Assembly: GCF_001579845.1 (NCBI RefSeq)
Contig: NZ_CP007440.1
Span: 1,616,001 to 1,680,000, forward strand
Direction of reading: 5' to 3'
Origin: Rhodoplanes sp. Z2-YC6860
Lineage (GTDB): Bacteria > Pseudomonadota > Alphaproteobacteria > Rhizobiales > Xanthobacteraceae
DNA length: 64,000 nt
In this document: positions 42,487 to 51,307 of the stretch, piece after piece
Position numbering within the stretch: the first letter of the stretch is position 1
Layout of the letters: every line of letters begins with the position of its first letter
Made by a program: the position numbers and the translations under genes
Notes under the pieces: generated by a model
What the model was told of the DNA's origin: nothing
Databases searched by the model: none
What the model saw: only the letters and a program-made list of their open reading frames with translations

Positions 42487-43395
42487 ATGGAAGCGGGACA
42501 AGCAGCGCGTGTCGTCGGATTTGCCGGGCTCGGCGCGATCGGTGTGCCGATGGCGGAGCGGCTGATCCAAGGCGGCGAACAGGTCGTCGTTTACAACCGC
42601 ACCGGCGCGAAAGCTTCGGCGTTTCACAACCGCGCGGCGATCGCCGCGACTCCCGCCGAGATGGCGGACAAGGCCGACATTGTCTTTGTCTGCATCACGT
42701 CGGCGGATGCGTATCGCGACGTTGTGCTCGGACCGAACGGATTGATCCGGGGCAACCGAATGAAGACCTACGTTCATCTCGGCACCAACGAGGTTGCGCT
42801 GCTCGAGGAGCTTGCGGCGGGTCTCGGCAGTCGCGGCATCGCGGCGCTCGACGCGCCGATGACGGGAGGCGTGCCCCGGGCGCGCGACGGAACGCTGACC
42901 GTGATGGCTTCAGGCTCCCGCGATACGTTCGAGCTCGCCGAGCCGGTGATGAACCACTATGCCAAGAAGATCGTCTACCTCAGCGACCGTGTCGGCGCCG
43001 CGCAGGTCATGAAGTACGTCAACAACGTGCTGTCGGCTTCGAACCTCGCCCTCGCCTGCGAGGCGATGGTGCTGGGCCGCAGGTGCGGCCTCGACCCCGC
43101 TGCGATGCTTGAGGTGCTCAACAACGGCACCGGGCAGAACACCGCGACGCTGACCAAGATTCCGGCCCAGGTGCTGACGCGGAAGTTCAGCCACGGCGGC
43201 ACCCTTGGCCTCATGATCAAGGACCTGGACGCGTTCAGCGGCGAGGCGCGAAGGAACGGTGTGCCGGTGCCGCTTGCCGAGGCCGTCATCGAAAGCTTCC
43301 GAAAGGCAGCCTTTGAAGAAGGCGAGCGCGAGGACCTGACGAAAATCATCCGTCCGATGGAGCGGGCTGCTGGGATAACGGTCGAGGGCCGATAG
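42487..43395 (+). CDS. NAD(P)-dependent 3-hydroxyacid dehydrogenase (3-hydroxyisobutyrate dehydrogenase family)
   Basis: A 302-residue beta-hydroxyacid dehydrogenase. The Rossmann motif GFAGLGAIGVPMAERLI is at residues 10-27, the substrate-binding signature DAPMTGGVPRARDGTLT near 121 and the catalytic Lys in QVMKYVNNVLSASN near 175. The all-helical C-terminal domain ends FEEGEREDLTKIIRPME. It oxidises a 3-hydroxy- or 2-hydroxymethyl-carboxylate with NAD(P). It is the first gene of a unit followed by a Bug protein and a cupin, and is divergent from its probable LysR regulator. The exact substrate is unknown. Confidence 0.94.
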   Translation: MEAGQAARVVGFAGLGAIGVPMAERLIQGGEQVVVYNRTGAKASAFHNRAAIAATPAEMADKADIVFVCITSADAYRDVVLGPNGLIRGNRMKTYVHLGTNEVALLEELAAGLGSRGIAALDAPMTGGVPRARDGTLTVMASGSRDTFELAEPVMNHYAKKIVYLSDRVGAAQVMKYVNNVLSASNLALACEAMVLGRRCGLDPAAMLEVLNNGTGQNTATLTKIPAQVLTRKFSHGGTLGLMIKDLDAFSGEARRNGVPVPLAEAVIESFRKAAFEEGEREDLTKIIRPMERAAGITVEGR

Positions 43396-43455
43396 CAACG
43401 GCCTCACAACAAACGCATGAGCCGAAAAGGCCAGCGGTACCAAAGGGAGAGAAAC

Positions 43456-44436
43456 ATGCAACGCCAGTTTGCGGCTGCTGTGCTGATCGCAGGCATCGTG
43501 ACGGCGGCAACGACGCCGGTTCGCGCCGACAACTGGCCGCAGGCGAAGCCCATCAGGGTCGAGGTGATCTCGGCGGCCGGCGGTCTGACCGACATCGTGC
43601 CGCGGGTGCTGTCCAAGTATCTCGCCGATTCGATCGGCCAGCCCGTGGTGATCGAGAATCGTCCTGGCGCCGGCGGCAACATCGCCGCGGGTGTCGTCGC
43701 CAAGGCGGAGCCGGACGGCCACACGCTGCTGATGACTGGCTCCAACCAGTCGGTGAATCCGACGCTGCTGCCCAATCCAGGCTTCGACTACGATCGCGAT
43801 CTGGTGCCGCTGTCGATGGCCGCCGTGGCGAAAATGCTGCTGGTCGCTTCGCCGTCTTTCCCTGCGAAAAACATCACCGACGCAATCCGGATCGCGAAGC
43901 AGAAGCCCCGGTCGGTGAGCATGGCGATCTCGCCGATCGGCACACCCAATCATCTCGGCGCTGAGATGCTGGCCCAGCTCGGCGACGTCGACCTGACCTT
44001 CGTGCCTTACAACGGCATCGGCCCGGCGACGCCGGACCTGATCGCGGGCCGGGTTGATCTCGCCGTCGGCGCGATGCCATCGCTGCTGCCGCAGGTTCAG
44101 GCCAAGACCTTGAAGGCGCTCGCGGTGACCTCGAACGAGCGCTCGCCGCTGGCGCCCGACATCCCGAGTTCCACCGAAGCGGGCCTCCCGGGTCTGCAGA
44201 TCGATGCCTGGGTCTGCTTCATGGCGACGGGCGGGACGCCGGCATCGGTCATCGAGCGGCTCGACAAGGAGATCGCCAAGGCGCTGGCCCACCCCGAGGT
44301 GCGCGCGGCGTTCGCCAAGCAGGGCGTCGAGGTCATGCATATGGGCCCCGACGAACTCGGCCGCTTCCTCAAGTCGGAAGCATCGCGGTTTGGCGGCCTG
44401 CTCAAGGGATCGCGGGTCGTGAACGCGTCGCGATGA
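43456..44436 (+). CDS. Bug/TctC-type substrate-binding protein
   Basis: A 326-residue secreted protein. The signal peptide ends near PVRAD, and the mature N terminus NWPQAKPIRVEVISAAGGLTD departs from the usual PxRPI start. QPVVIENRPGAGGNIAAG and PDGHTLL follow. The first ligand loop lacks the usual P-F-P-A motif and reads ISAAGGLTD. The start at 43456 follows GGGAGA. It is the second gene of the dehydrogenase unit, 60 bases downstream, and is followed 39 bases later by a cupin. As elsewhere in this window, no TctA/TctB membrane gene accompanies it. Confidence 0.94.
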   Translation: MQRQFAAAVLIAGIVTAATTPVRADNWPQAKPIRVEVISAAGGLTDIVPRVLSKYLADSIGQPVVIENRPGAGGNIAAGVVAKAEPDGHTLLMTGSNQSVNPTLLPNPGFDYDRDLVPLSMAAVAKMLLVASPSFPAKNITDAIRIAKQKPRSVSMAISPIGTPNHLGAEMLAQLGDVDLTFVPYNGIGPATPDLIAGRVDLAVGAMPSLLPQVQAKTLKALAVTSNERSPLAPDIPSSTEAGLPGLQIDAWVCFMATGGTPASVIERLDKEIAKALAHPEVRAAFAKQGVEVMHMGPDELGRFLKSEASRFGGLLKGSRVVNASR

Positions 44437-44475
44437 CCGGCGGGACTTCGTTTCTCAACATCAGGAGACTTGTGA

Positions 44476-44895
44476 ATGGCCACCCGAAAACCTGAACTGC
44501 CCGAGCTTCACTCGGTCGATGCCAACAAGCTGCCTTGGGAGGCAACGCCTTCGCCGCTGGCCCAGGTCAAGGTTCTGATGTTCAAGGACGACGTGCTGGT
44601 GCGGCTGCACCATTTCGAACCGGGCGTTTACGAAATCCCGCACAAGCATGGCTTCTGGCAGCTTCGCTACATCCTCGAAGGCGAATTCATCCTGAACGAC
44701 CAGAAGTTCGGGCCGGGCAGTCTGGTCGATTTCCCCGAGAACACGATCTACGAGATCAAGTGCGAGACCGGCGGAAGCTGGCTGAGCCTCCAGCTCAAGG
44801 GCCCGAACACCGGGATTGCACCGTCGGATCCCTACGGCTTTTCTTACGACTTCCAGAAAAACCGCGATCCGGAATCGCGGCGGCTGAAAACATAA
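44476..44895 (+). CDS. Cupin domain protein
   Basis: A 139-residue small beta-barrel protein with one cupin domain (residues 40-120): FEPGVYEIPHKHGFWQLRYILEG carries the two His and one Gln/Glu-type metal ligands of motif 1, and SLVDFPENTIYE the second motif. Single-domain cupins act as isomerases, dioxygenases or ligand sensors. Being third in the unit with a hydroxyacid dehydrogenase and Bug protein, it may process the imported acid. It ends 47 bases before the convergent LysR gene. The substrate cannot be inferred. Confidence 0.92.
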   Translation: MATRKPELPELHSVDANKLPWEATPSPLAQVKVLMFKDDVLVRLHHFEPGVYEIPHKHGFWQLRYILEGEFILNDQKFGPGSLVDFPENTIYEIKCETGGSWLSLQLKGPNTGIAPSDPYGFSYDFQKNRDPESRRLKT

Positions 44896-44942
44896 AGCCC
44901 GAACGTCAGCTCGCGGCAATGCGGTCACGACGGCTGAGCCGT

Positions 44943-45917
44943 TCAAGCCTTCGACTCGGCGGTCAAACTCCGCGCAACTTCGCGGGCGGATTCGACGAAC
45001 AGTTGCGCCGCTGGCCCCAGTGTCCGATGCCTCATCGTCACGATGCCGACGGGCGACCGATGGGCCGGCAGGTCGATCGGAAGCACCTTGAGTGAATAGC
45101 GTTTCGCGAAGGTCCGCACCACCGATCGGGTCAGCAGCGTGATGAACTGGCCGCTCGCCGCCATTTCGTTGCGCAGCGAAATCGACAGCGTCGATACCAC
45201 GAAGTTGGGCGCTGACAAGCCGCGCCGCTTGAACGCTTCGGCGACAAGTGCTCCACCCCAGGCATCGATGGGCGGCACGATCAGCGGTTCGCCGGCGAGA
45301 TCGGCCAGGTCGATCTTGCGACGGCGCGCCCATTTGCTGTTTGCGCTGGCAACCAGAAGATAGGGATCGTCCAAAAGGACCTGGACATCCACTTCGGGAT
45401 CAATTTCATCTTTCGCGAGGTCGCGGCCCCATCGGGCCAGGACCAGATCGACCTTGCGTTCGCGAAGCTCCGGATACTCGACGGTCGGCTGCTGCACCTG
45501 CTGCACGTGATATCGCACGCGAGGATAGGCCTTGGTGAGACGCTGCAATATTGGCAGCAAGAAACCCGCCGTGATCGATTCCGGACATCCGATCCGGAGT
45601 TCTCCCGCATGAGGATCGCCGATCAACTCGATATCACGAACGCCCTGACGCAATTCGTCGAAGGCGGCACGCGCTCGGAACAGCAAGGCCTCGCCGTACG
45701 CGGTTGTCGTGACACCCTTCGGGCTCCGGTCGAGCAGCGGCGCGCCAAGCGTGTGTTCGAGCGCCGCAATGGTTTCTGAAATTGACGGCGTGGAGACGCC
45801 GAGCTTGGCGCCCGCCTTGGCCATGCTGCCGGTCTCGACCACCGCGAAAAACACAAACAGGTCGCGCAAACGCAGACGGCGACCGATGTGTTGTTCCCAG
45901 GGGATGGGACGAACCAT
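44943..45917 (-). CDS. LysR family transcriptional regulator
   Basis: A 324-residue regulator. The DNA-binding part reads LRLRDLFVFFAVVETGSMAKAG and GVSTPSISETIAALE. The effector domain has GELRIGCPESITAGFLLPI and GRDLAKDEID, like PcaQ/GbpR-type LysR proteins of aromatic catabolism. ATG 45917 is the preferred start; 45935 adds six residues without a good ribosome site. It is divergent from the metallo-hydrolase and Bug genes at 46041 and 47072, so these are its likely targets. Two small palindromes, ATTATGATAAT and GGGAATTCCC, lie in the gap. Confidence 0.93.
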   Translation of the reverse strand: MVRPIPWEQHIGRRLRLRDLFVFFAVVETGSMAKAGAKLGVSTPSISETIAALEHTLGAPLLDRSPKGVTTTAYGEALLFRARAAFDELRQGVRDIELIGDPHAGELRIGCPESITAGFLLPILQRLTKAYPRVRYHVQQVQQPTVEYPELRERKVDLVLARWGRDLAKDEIDPEVDVQVLLDDPYLLVASANSKWARRRKIDLADLAGEPLIVPPIDAWGGALVAEAFKRRGLSAPNFVVSTLSISLRNEMAASGQFITLLTRSVVRTFAKRYSLKVLPIDLPAHRSPVGIVTMRHRTLGPAAQLFVESAREVARSLTAESKA

Positions 45918-45937
45918 AAGGATTTTACCTAACATGT

Positions 45938-45959
45938 ATTATGATAATGGGGAATTCCC
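45938..45959. promoter_or_regulatory. Two adjacent small palindromes upstream of the second LysR gene
   Basis: ATTATGATAAT (45938-45948) has the form of a LysR-box (dyad with A/T arms) and GGGAATTCCC (45950-45959) is a perfect 10-base palindrome. They lie 20-42 bases before the LysR start and 80-100 bases before the metallo-hydrolase start, a reasonable operator position for the divergent pair. Confidence 0.5.
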
Positions 45960-46040
45960 TTAAATCTCTCTCGCTGGCAAATCTGCGGATGACGGCGCAT
46001 CCCGGCACGGGCAGCGCCGAGCGGGAAGAGGCTCCGCGCC

Positions 46041-47015
46041 ATGTCCTTGACTGTCACGCTGACCGGCACCGCGGGCGGCCCAGCGGTTTTCAACGGCTTG
46101 GCCGGCTCGGGCACGCTGGTGCGTTATGGCGGGGACGGCCGCGACCCTCTCAATCTTCAGTTTGATGCAGGCCGCGGGACCACGATGCGGCTTTCGCAAC
46201 TCGGCGTTCCTCCGGCGCAGCTCGATGCGGTGTTCTTCACCCACATGCATACCGATCACACCGAAGGCTTCGCCGACCTTGTCCTGCTGCGTTGGATGTT
46301 CAACGGTTCAGGACCGAAGCTCGACGTCGTCTGCTGTGATGACGTGGTGTCAGACCGGGGATTCACGATCAGCGGCCGGAAATTCGTCGCGCATGTCGCC
46401 GATGCCTTCATCCATTCCGGCGAGATTGCCCAGCGTCATTCCGAGCGGGCCGATCGCACTGCGGGCGGCCCCGCGGATTTGCTCCGCACGACCACGTTCG
46501 AACCGACGGAGAAGCCGGCGATCGTCTGGCACGCCGGCGAGGTGAAAGTCAGTGCCGTGCGTTCGACGCATATGGCCGGCCACGTTTCATATCGGGTCGA
46601 CACGCCGTCGGGCAGCGTGGTGATCGGCGGCGACGCCGGCAACGATCAGCTTGCGCCGCCTCGCGCTTCATCGACGTCGGATCAGGTCGAGAGCTTGGCG
46701 AGAGGCGCCGACATCATCGTGCATTCGGCCATTCATCCGATCATGGGCCCCGACGAAGGCAGCGGCATGTACCCTTACGCCTATTATCGTCAGCCCAATG
46801 TTTTCGATCTCGGCGCCATGGCGCATCGCGCCGGCGCGAAACATCTGATGCTCACGCATTTGATTCCGCCGGTTGGCGCCGACCGCCAGGGCCCGTTCAA
46901 GGTCCCGGGCGGTCCACTGACGGCGGCAGCTTACAGTAAAGCCGCCCAGGACGGCGGCTTTACTGGAACCATCGTGGTGGGCACAGATCTCGCGAGCGTG
47001 TGCCTGGGCAGCTGA
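46041..47015 (+). CDS. Metallo-beta-lactamase-fold hydrolase (RNase Z-like)
   Basis: A 324-residue cytoplasmic enzyme. The metal site is FFTHMHTDHTEGFADL near residue 67, with further ligands STHMAGHVSYRV near 175 and IHPIMGPDEGSG and LTHLIPP near the C terminus. The initial LTGTAGGPAVFNGLAGSGTLVRY resembles RNase Z/arylsulfatase-like members that act on small esters. It lies between the LysR gene, which is divergent, and a Bug gene 56 bases downstream, so it probably hydrolyses the ester or lactone form of the imported ligand. The ribosome binding site is GGAAGAGG nine bases upstream. Confidence 0.93.
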   Translation: MSLTVTLTGTAGGPAVFNGLAGSGTLVRYGGDGRDPLNLQFDAGRGTTMRLSQLGVPPAQLDAVFFTHMHTDHTEGFADLVLLRWMFNGSGPKLDVVCCDDVVSDRGFTISGRKFVAHVADAFIHSGEIAQRHSERADRTAGGPADLLRTTTFEPTEKPAIVWHAGEVKVSAVRSTHMAGHVSYRVDTPSGSVVIGGDAGNDQLAPPRASSTSDQVESLARGADIIVHSAIHPIMGPDEGSGMYPYAYYRQPNVFDLGAMAHRAGAKHLMLTHLIPPVGADRQGPFKVPGGPLTAAAYSKAAQDGGFTGTIVVGTDLASVCLGS

Positions 47016-47071
47016 ACATCTTCGGCCAATGACATCCCTTGGTGTGCCGTGAACGTTGAAAGAGGCGGATC

Positions 47072-48043
47072 ATGAGGAAGCTGCTGATCGGGTGTGTTTT
47101 GCTCTTGGTCTCGTCGGTCGTTGCCCAAGCGGAGGACTATCCGTCACGCCCTGTGACCATGATTGTGCCGCTGCCGGCGGGCAGTGCGTTCGATGTGGCC
47201 GCTCGAATCCTGGCTGAAGGCATGCAGACTTCGCTCGGGCAGCCCGTCGTCGTGGAAAATGTGACCGGGGCCGCGGGGAGCATCGGCACCGGCCGGGTCG
47301 CACGGGCCGCGCCCGACGGCTACACACTCTGCTTCGGCGGCCTGATCACGCACGTCATCAACGGTGTTCAGCTGACCCTCCCATACGATGTCGTGAACGA
47401 TTTCGAACCGGTCGGGCTACTGGCAACGACCGAGTTGCTTGTTGTCGCGAGGAAGGGATTTCCGACGGACGACCTGAAGGGGTTGATCGCCTGGTTGAAG
47501 GCCAATCCGGACAAGGCATCGCAGGGCAGCGGCGGTCTGGGCAGTCTAACGCACCTCGCGGGCGTGTTCTTTCAGCAGCAAACCGGCACGCGCTTCAACA
47601 TCGTTCCTTATCGAGGGGCTGGAGCGGCGATCAACGATCTTGTTGCGGGGCATATCGATTTCATGTTCGATCTGGCGCCCAATTCGCTGCCGCACGTGCA
47701 CACCGGTGCGATCAAGGCCTACGCCGTGATGGCCAAAATGCGGTTGCCGGCGCTCCCGGACGTACCCACTGTGGATGAGGCCGGACTGGCAGGATTCTAT
47801 GCCTCGGCCTGGCAGGCGATGTGGGCGCCGAAGAATACGCCACACGACGCGGTTCAGAAGCTGAATGCTGCAATCGCCGCTGCCCTGGAAAATCGTGCGC
47901 TGCGGTCGCGGCTTGCCGATATCGGCGAGGAGATATTCCCCCGCGAACAGCAAACCTCTGAATCGCTGGCGTCGTTCCACAAAGCGGAACTCGACAAGTG
48001 GAAGCCGATCATCAAGGCGGCCAATGGTGCCGCGGCCAAGTAA
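47072..48043 (+). CDS. Bug/TctC-type substrate-binding protein
   Basis: A 323-residue secreted protein. The signal peptide MRKLLIGCVLLLVSSVVAQA is followed by EDYPSRPVTMIVPLPAGSAFD, where Ser replaces the usual second Gly of the AGG loop. QPVVVENVTGAAGSIGTG and PDGYTLCFGG come next. The deviation at the ligand loop suggests a ligand different from its relatives here. It lies 56 bases after the metallo-hydrolase gene on the same strand and is followed by a terminator-like hairpin at 48067-48098. Confidence 0.95.
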   Translation: MRKLLIGCVLLLVSSVVAQAEDYPSRPVTMIVPLPAGSAFDVAARILAEGMQTSLGQPVVVENVTGAAGSIGTGRVARAAPDGYTLCFGGLITHVINGVQLTLPYDVVNDFEPVGLLATTELLVVARKGFPTDDLKGLIAWLKANPDKASQGSGGLGSLTHLAGVFFQQQTGTRFNIVPYRGAGAAINDLVAGHIDFMFDLAPNSLPHVHTGAIKAYAVMAKMRLPALPDVPTVDEAGLAGFYASAWQAMWAPKNTPHDAVQKLNAAIAAALENRALRSRLADIGEEIFPREQQTSESLASFHKAELDKWKPIIKAANGAAAK

Positions 48044-48066
48044 AGAACGGTCCGGCAAATTAAAAA

Positions 48067-48098
48067 CTCCGGATAGCCACTGGCATGGCTATCCGGAG
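48067..48098 (-). terminator. Strong hairpin, rho-independent terminator for the minus-strand gene and possibly both sides
   Basis: CTCCGGATAGCCA (48067-48079) and TGGCTATCCGGAG (48086-48098) form a perfect 13-base-pair stem with a six-base loop. On the plus strand it is preceded by five A residues, which on the minus strand read as a T tract directly after the hairpin. It lies between the convergent ends of a Bug gene and an NMT1-like gene. Confidence 0.85.
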
Positions 48099-48126
48099 CG
48101 AAGCCGCTGAGCAATGAGAGTGCGGC

Positions 48127-49065
48127 TTATTCCGCCGCGATCGTGTGCGCGGCGCGCTGCACGTCGAGATTGACCAGCGCGAGTGGTGTCGCGGTCTCTT
48201 CGAGCATGCCCCAGCTCTTCAGCCAGTCGTAGGTGTTCTGCAACTCGTTCGCCGGGATCGGAGCCGGATCGATGACCACGATACGGCCGGCGCGGAGATC
48301 TTCGGGCTTCAGCGCCGCGATCTCCGGGTCTTTCTTGGCGTGATAGTCGATGAAGTAGTGCAGGTACTTCGCCTTGTCGGCGTTGATGCGCTTCACCGCC
48401 TCGCGCACCGCGCGGTTGAAGGCGCCGTAGGTCTCGGCGTCGACCCGGTCCGAGGCCACCTCGGTGCCGTGATAGAAGGCCGAACAGATCACCCGGCAGC
48501 CGTTCTTCTCGGCGAGCGAGACGTAAGGCTCGGTCAGCGTGGTCGCCTCGACCTCGCCCTTCATCATGGCGTTGTAACGCTCGCGCGAGCCGTTCGAGAC
48601 GCGGCACAGCCGGATCTGATCGCGCGGCATGAAGCCGTCGAGCAGATGCAGAGCGAGATAATGAGTGCCGAAATAGAACGGCACGCCGACCGTCTTGCCG
48701 GCGAGTTGCTGCGGTGTGAACACCTCGGAGTCCGGCCGCACCACGATGGCCGCGAAGGTGACGATGCCGCGGCGGCCGACCTGGCGGCTGCCGACCTTGG
48801 TGTCCTGGACGCGGCAGTAGTTGCCCCATTCGCAGGCGTTGTAGAGGTCGGCCTTGCCCTGCTCGAGCATCTTGCCGTGGCTCGAGAAGGGATCGAGTCC
48901 CTTCGGGCTGTTGACGTCGACCTTGGTGCTCTTGTCGTCGCTTTCGCGCTCGACCCATTCGAGGGTCAGGCCTTCCTTGGCGAACAGGCCTTCCTTGTGG
49001 GCAACGAGCTCAGGCAATCCTTGAAACGGCGCGGTGGTTTCGAGGACGAGCTTTTTCGAATTCAT
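48127..49065 (-). CDS. NMT1/ThiY-like (SsuA/THI5-like) protein without signal peptide
   Basis: A 312-residue protein of the periplasmic-binding-like NMT1 group: FQGLPELVAHKEGLFAKEGLTLEWV at residues 13-37, VPFYFGTHYLALHLLDGF near 140 and MKGEVEATTLTEPYVSLAEKNG near 185. Unlike transporter-bound homologues it starts directly at MNSKKLVLETTAPF with no signal sequence; GGAGG ten bases before ATG 49065 fixes this start. It is thus probably cytoplasmic, and could be an enzyme like the THI5 or decarboxylase-type members. No ABC transporter genes are near. It is divergent from the ketopantoate-reductase-like gene. Confidence 0.87.
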   Translation of the reverse strand: MNSKKLVLETTAPFQGLPELVAHKEGLFAKEGLTLEWVERESDDKSTKVDVNSPKGLDPFSSHGKMLEQGKADLYNACEWGNYCRVQDTKVGSRQVGRRGIVTFAAIVVRPDSEVFTPQQLAGKTVGVPFYFGTHYLALHLLDGFMPRDQIRLCRVSNGSRERYNAMMKGEVEATTLTEPYVSLAEKNGCRVICSAFYHGTEVASDRVDAETYGAFNRAVREAVKRINADKAKYLHYFIDYHAKKDPEIAALKPEDLRAGRIVVIDPAPIPANELQNTYDWLKSWGMLEETATPLALVNLDVQRAAHTIAAE

Positions 49066-49313
49066 AACGACCTCCATGACCGGCAGAGCCGGCAAAATAT
49101 CACATGCTGCGCCGGACTGTCGCACAATGATGCGACAACCCACGTCTGTCTCGGGTGCATCGACATTGCGCTGCGATGGGCGATGGAACGCCGCCCGCAT
49201 TGCATCGTTCCGCCCCCCGAAATAGCATGGGCGCCAACGAAGGATGGTCCGTCGGTTCCTCAAGCCAAGGGCCTGAACCTTCTGCATTTTCAACCGACAG
49301 AGGAACACCCGCC

Positions 49314-50384
49314 ATGCCATACAACATCCTGATCCTGGGCGCGGCCTATGGCTCACTGCTCGCTTCGAAAATGTTGTTCGGCGGACACAGGGTTCACCAC
49401 GTCTGCCTGCCGGCTGAGGCCGACCTCATCAACACGGAAGGCTTCCGCGTGCGTCTGCCGGTGAAAGGCCGCAAGGATCCGGTGTTGCTCGATTCGACGA
49501 AGCTTCCCGGCAAGGTGACGGCTTCGGGTGCGGCGGGCGTGAATCCCAAGGACTATGACTTGATCTGCCTGGCGATGCAGGAGCCGCAGTACCGCTCGCC
49601 TGGCGTGCGCGAGCTGCTCGATGCGGTGGCGAAATCGAAAGTGCCGTGCATGTCGATCATGAACATGCCGCCGCTGCCTTACGTCAAACGCATCAAAGGC
49701 CTCGACTACGCGGCGCTCGAGCCCGCTTATACCGATGCGCGGGTGTGGGACAGTTTCGATCCGACCTATCTCACGCTGTGCAGTCCGGACCCACAGGCGA
49801 TCCGTCCGCCGGACGAGAAGGTCAACGTGCTGATGGTCACGCTGCCGACCAACTTCAAGGCAGCGAAGTTCGACGATCCGAAGGGCACCGCGATCCTGCG
49901 CCAGCTCGAGCAGGAGATCGACGCGATCCGGTTCGATCCGGGTGACGGCACCAAGATCGAATTGCCGGTGAAGCTCCGCGTCTATGACTCGATCTTCGTG
50001 CCGCTCGCCAAGTGGGCGATGCTGCTCGCCGGCAACTACCGTTGCGTCACCGAGGACGGCATGCGGACCGCGCAGGAGGCGGTGCATTCCGATCCCGCGA
50101 CCTCGAAGTCGGTCTACGACTTCGTGTTCGATCTCTGCGTCAAGCTCGGCGCCAATCCGGCCGATCTCGTGCCGTATGAGAAATACGCCGCCGCGGCGCA
50201 GTCGCTGGTGCGGCCGGCTTCGGCTGCGCGCGCCCTGCAGAACGGCGCGCCGAACATCGAACGCGCCGACAAGCTCGTGCAGCTCATCGCCAAACAGAAA
50301 GGTCTGAGCAATGCGGCGATCGACGCGCAGGTGGCGCTGGTCGACCGCCGTATCGAGCAGAACCGCAAGAAGGCCGCCGCGTAA
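49314..50384 (+). CDS. Ketopantoate reductase-like (2-dehydropantoate 2-reductase family) protein
   Basis: A 356-residue Rossmann-fold protein beginning YNILILGAAYGSLLASKMLFGGHRV, where the usual G-x-G-x-x-G is reduced to GAAYGS. DLICLAMQEPQYRSPGVRELLD and the helical C-terminal half resemble the ApbA/PanE family. The start at 49314 follows GAGGAAC; an open frame further upstream has no similarity. The altered glycine motif and the lack of a clear catalytic Lys-Glu pair make a real NADPH reductase role uncertain. It is followed 17 bases later by an EamA-type transporter. Confidence 0.82.
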   Translation: MPYNILILGAAYGSLLASKMLFGGHRVHHVCLPAEADLINTEGFRVRLPVKGRKDPVLLDSTKLPGKVTASGAAGVNPKDYDLICLAMQEPQYRSPGVRELLDAVAKSKVPCMSIMNMPPLPYVKRIKGLDYAALEPAYTDARVWDSFDPTYLTLCSPDPQAIRPPDEKVNVLMVTLPTNFKAAKFDDPKGTAILRQLEQEIDAIRFDPGDGTKIELPVKLRVYDSIFVPLAKWAMLLAGNYRCVTEDGMRTAQEAVHSDPATSKSVYDFVFDLCVKLGANPADLVPYEKYAAAAQSLVRPASAARALQNGAPNIERADKLVQLIAKQKGLSNAAIDAQVALVDRRIEQNRKKAAA

Positions 50385-50401
50385 GCCGCGGCTTCTCTGC
50401 G

Positions 50402-51307
50402 GTGAGCGTCGAAAGTCCGCAAAGCCGCCTGACCGTCGCGTTGGCGCTGACCGGCTTCGTCGCTGTCGCAGTCGCCCAAGTCACCAACATGATCCTGGCG
50501 CGCGCCAACGCCGGCGCGATCCCGCCGTTCTCGCTCGCCTTCTTCCGTTGGCTGATCGTGACGGCCGGGCTCGCGCCGTTCGTGTGGGCCGAGCTTAAGG
50601 CGAACGCGGATGTGCTTTTGTCGCGCGGCTTCGTCGTCGTGCTGGCCGGCTTCTTCGGCATGTTTTTGTGCGGCGGGCCGATCTACATCGCCGGGGTCTC
50701 GACCACCGCGATCAACATTGCGCTGATCTACGCGCTGTCGCCCATCGTCGTGCTGGTGATTTCCTGGCTCACCGGCATGGAATTGATCGGCCGTTATCAG
50801 ATCGTCGGCATCGTGCTTGCGCTCGCCGGTGCGCTCACGATCATCCTGCGCGGTTCGGCGGCGAGCCTGATGTCGGCCGACACCATCTGGGGCGATCTGC
50901 TCGTCGTGGTCGCGATGCTGGCCTGGTCCGGATACACGTTGCTGCAATCGCGCGCCGCCTCTGAGGTCTCGTTTCTCGGCCGCGTCTGCGTGTTCGCCGC
51001 GGTGGGCTCGCTGTTCTCGTTGCCGTTTGCGGCTTACGAGGCGATTGCTGCGCCGCACACGGTGTTCAGCGTGCATGCGCTCGGCGTCTATCTGTTCGCG
51101 GGCCTGGTACCGGGGGTGTTGGCCTATGCGGGCTTCGCCTATCTCGGCGGCCGGTTCGGCTCGGTGCGCACCTCGCTGGTGCTCTACATCGGTCCGGTCG
51201 CCAGCGCGCTGTTGTCGTGGGTCTGGCTGCACGAGGGACCGAGTGCGATCCAGATCGTCGGCGGGGCGCTGATCCTGGGCGGTGTGTGGTTCAGCTTGCG
51301 GAAGTGA
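50402..51307 (+). CDS. EamA/DMT family membrane transporter
   Basis: A 301-residue protein with ten predicted membrane spans in two five-helix EamA repeats (residues 10-145 and about 155-300). Conserved EamA pieces include FSLAFFRWLIVTAGLAPFV, STTAINIALIYALSPIVVLVISW and the second-repeat VRTSLVLYIGPVASALLSWVWLHEGPS. GTG 50402 begins 17 bases after the preceding gene, so they are likely co-transcribed. Members export amino acids, nucleosides or metabolites; the cargo is not predictable. A short hairpin spans the stop codon (51304-51322). Confidence 0.94.
   Translation: MSVESPQSRLTVALALTGFVAVAVAQVTNMILARANAGAIPPFSLAFFRWLIVTAGLAPFVWAELKANADVLLSRGFVVVLAGFFGMFLCGGPIYIAGVSTTAINIALIYALSPIVVLVISWLTGMELIGRYQIVGIVLALAGALTIILRGSAASLMSADTIWGDLLVVVAMLAWSGYTLLQSRAASEVSFLGRVCVFAAVGSLFSLPFAAYEAIAAPHTVFSVHALGVYLFAGLVPGVLAYAGFAYLGGRFGSVRTSLVLYIGPVASALLSWVWLHEGPSAIQIVGGALILGGVWFSLRK

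Noticed and set aside
44930-44942. ACGGCT-g-AGCCGT as a terminator between cupin and LysR genes
   Set aside because: A one-base loop cannot form a stable hairpin and no T tract follows.
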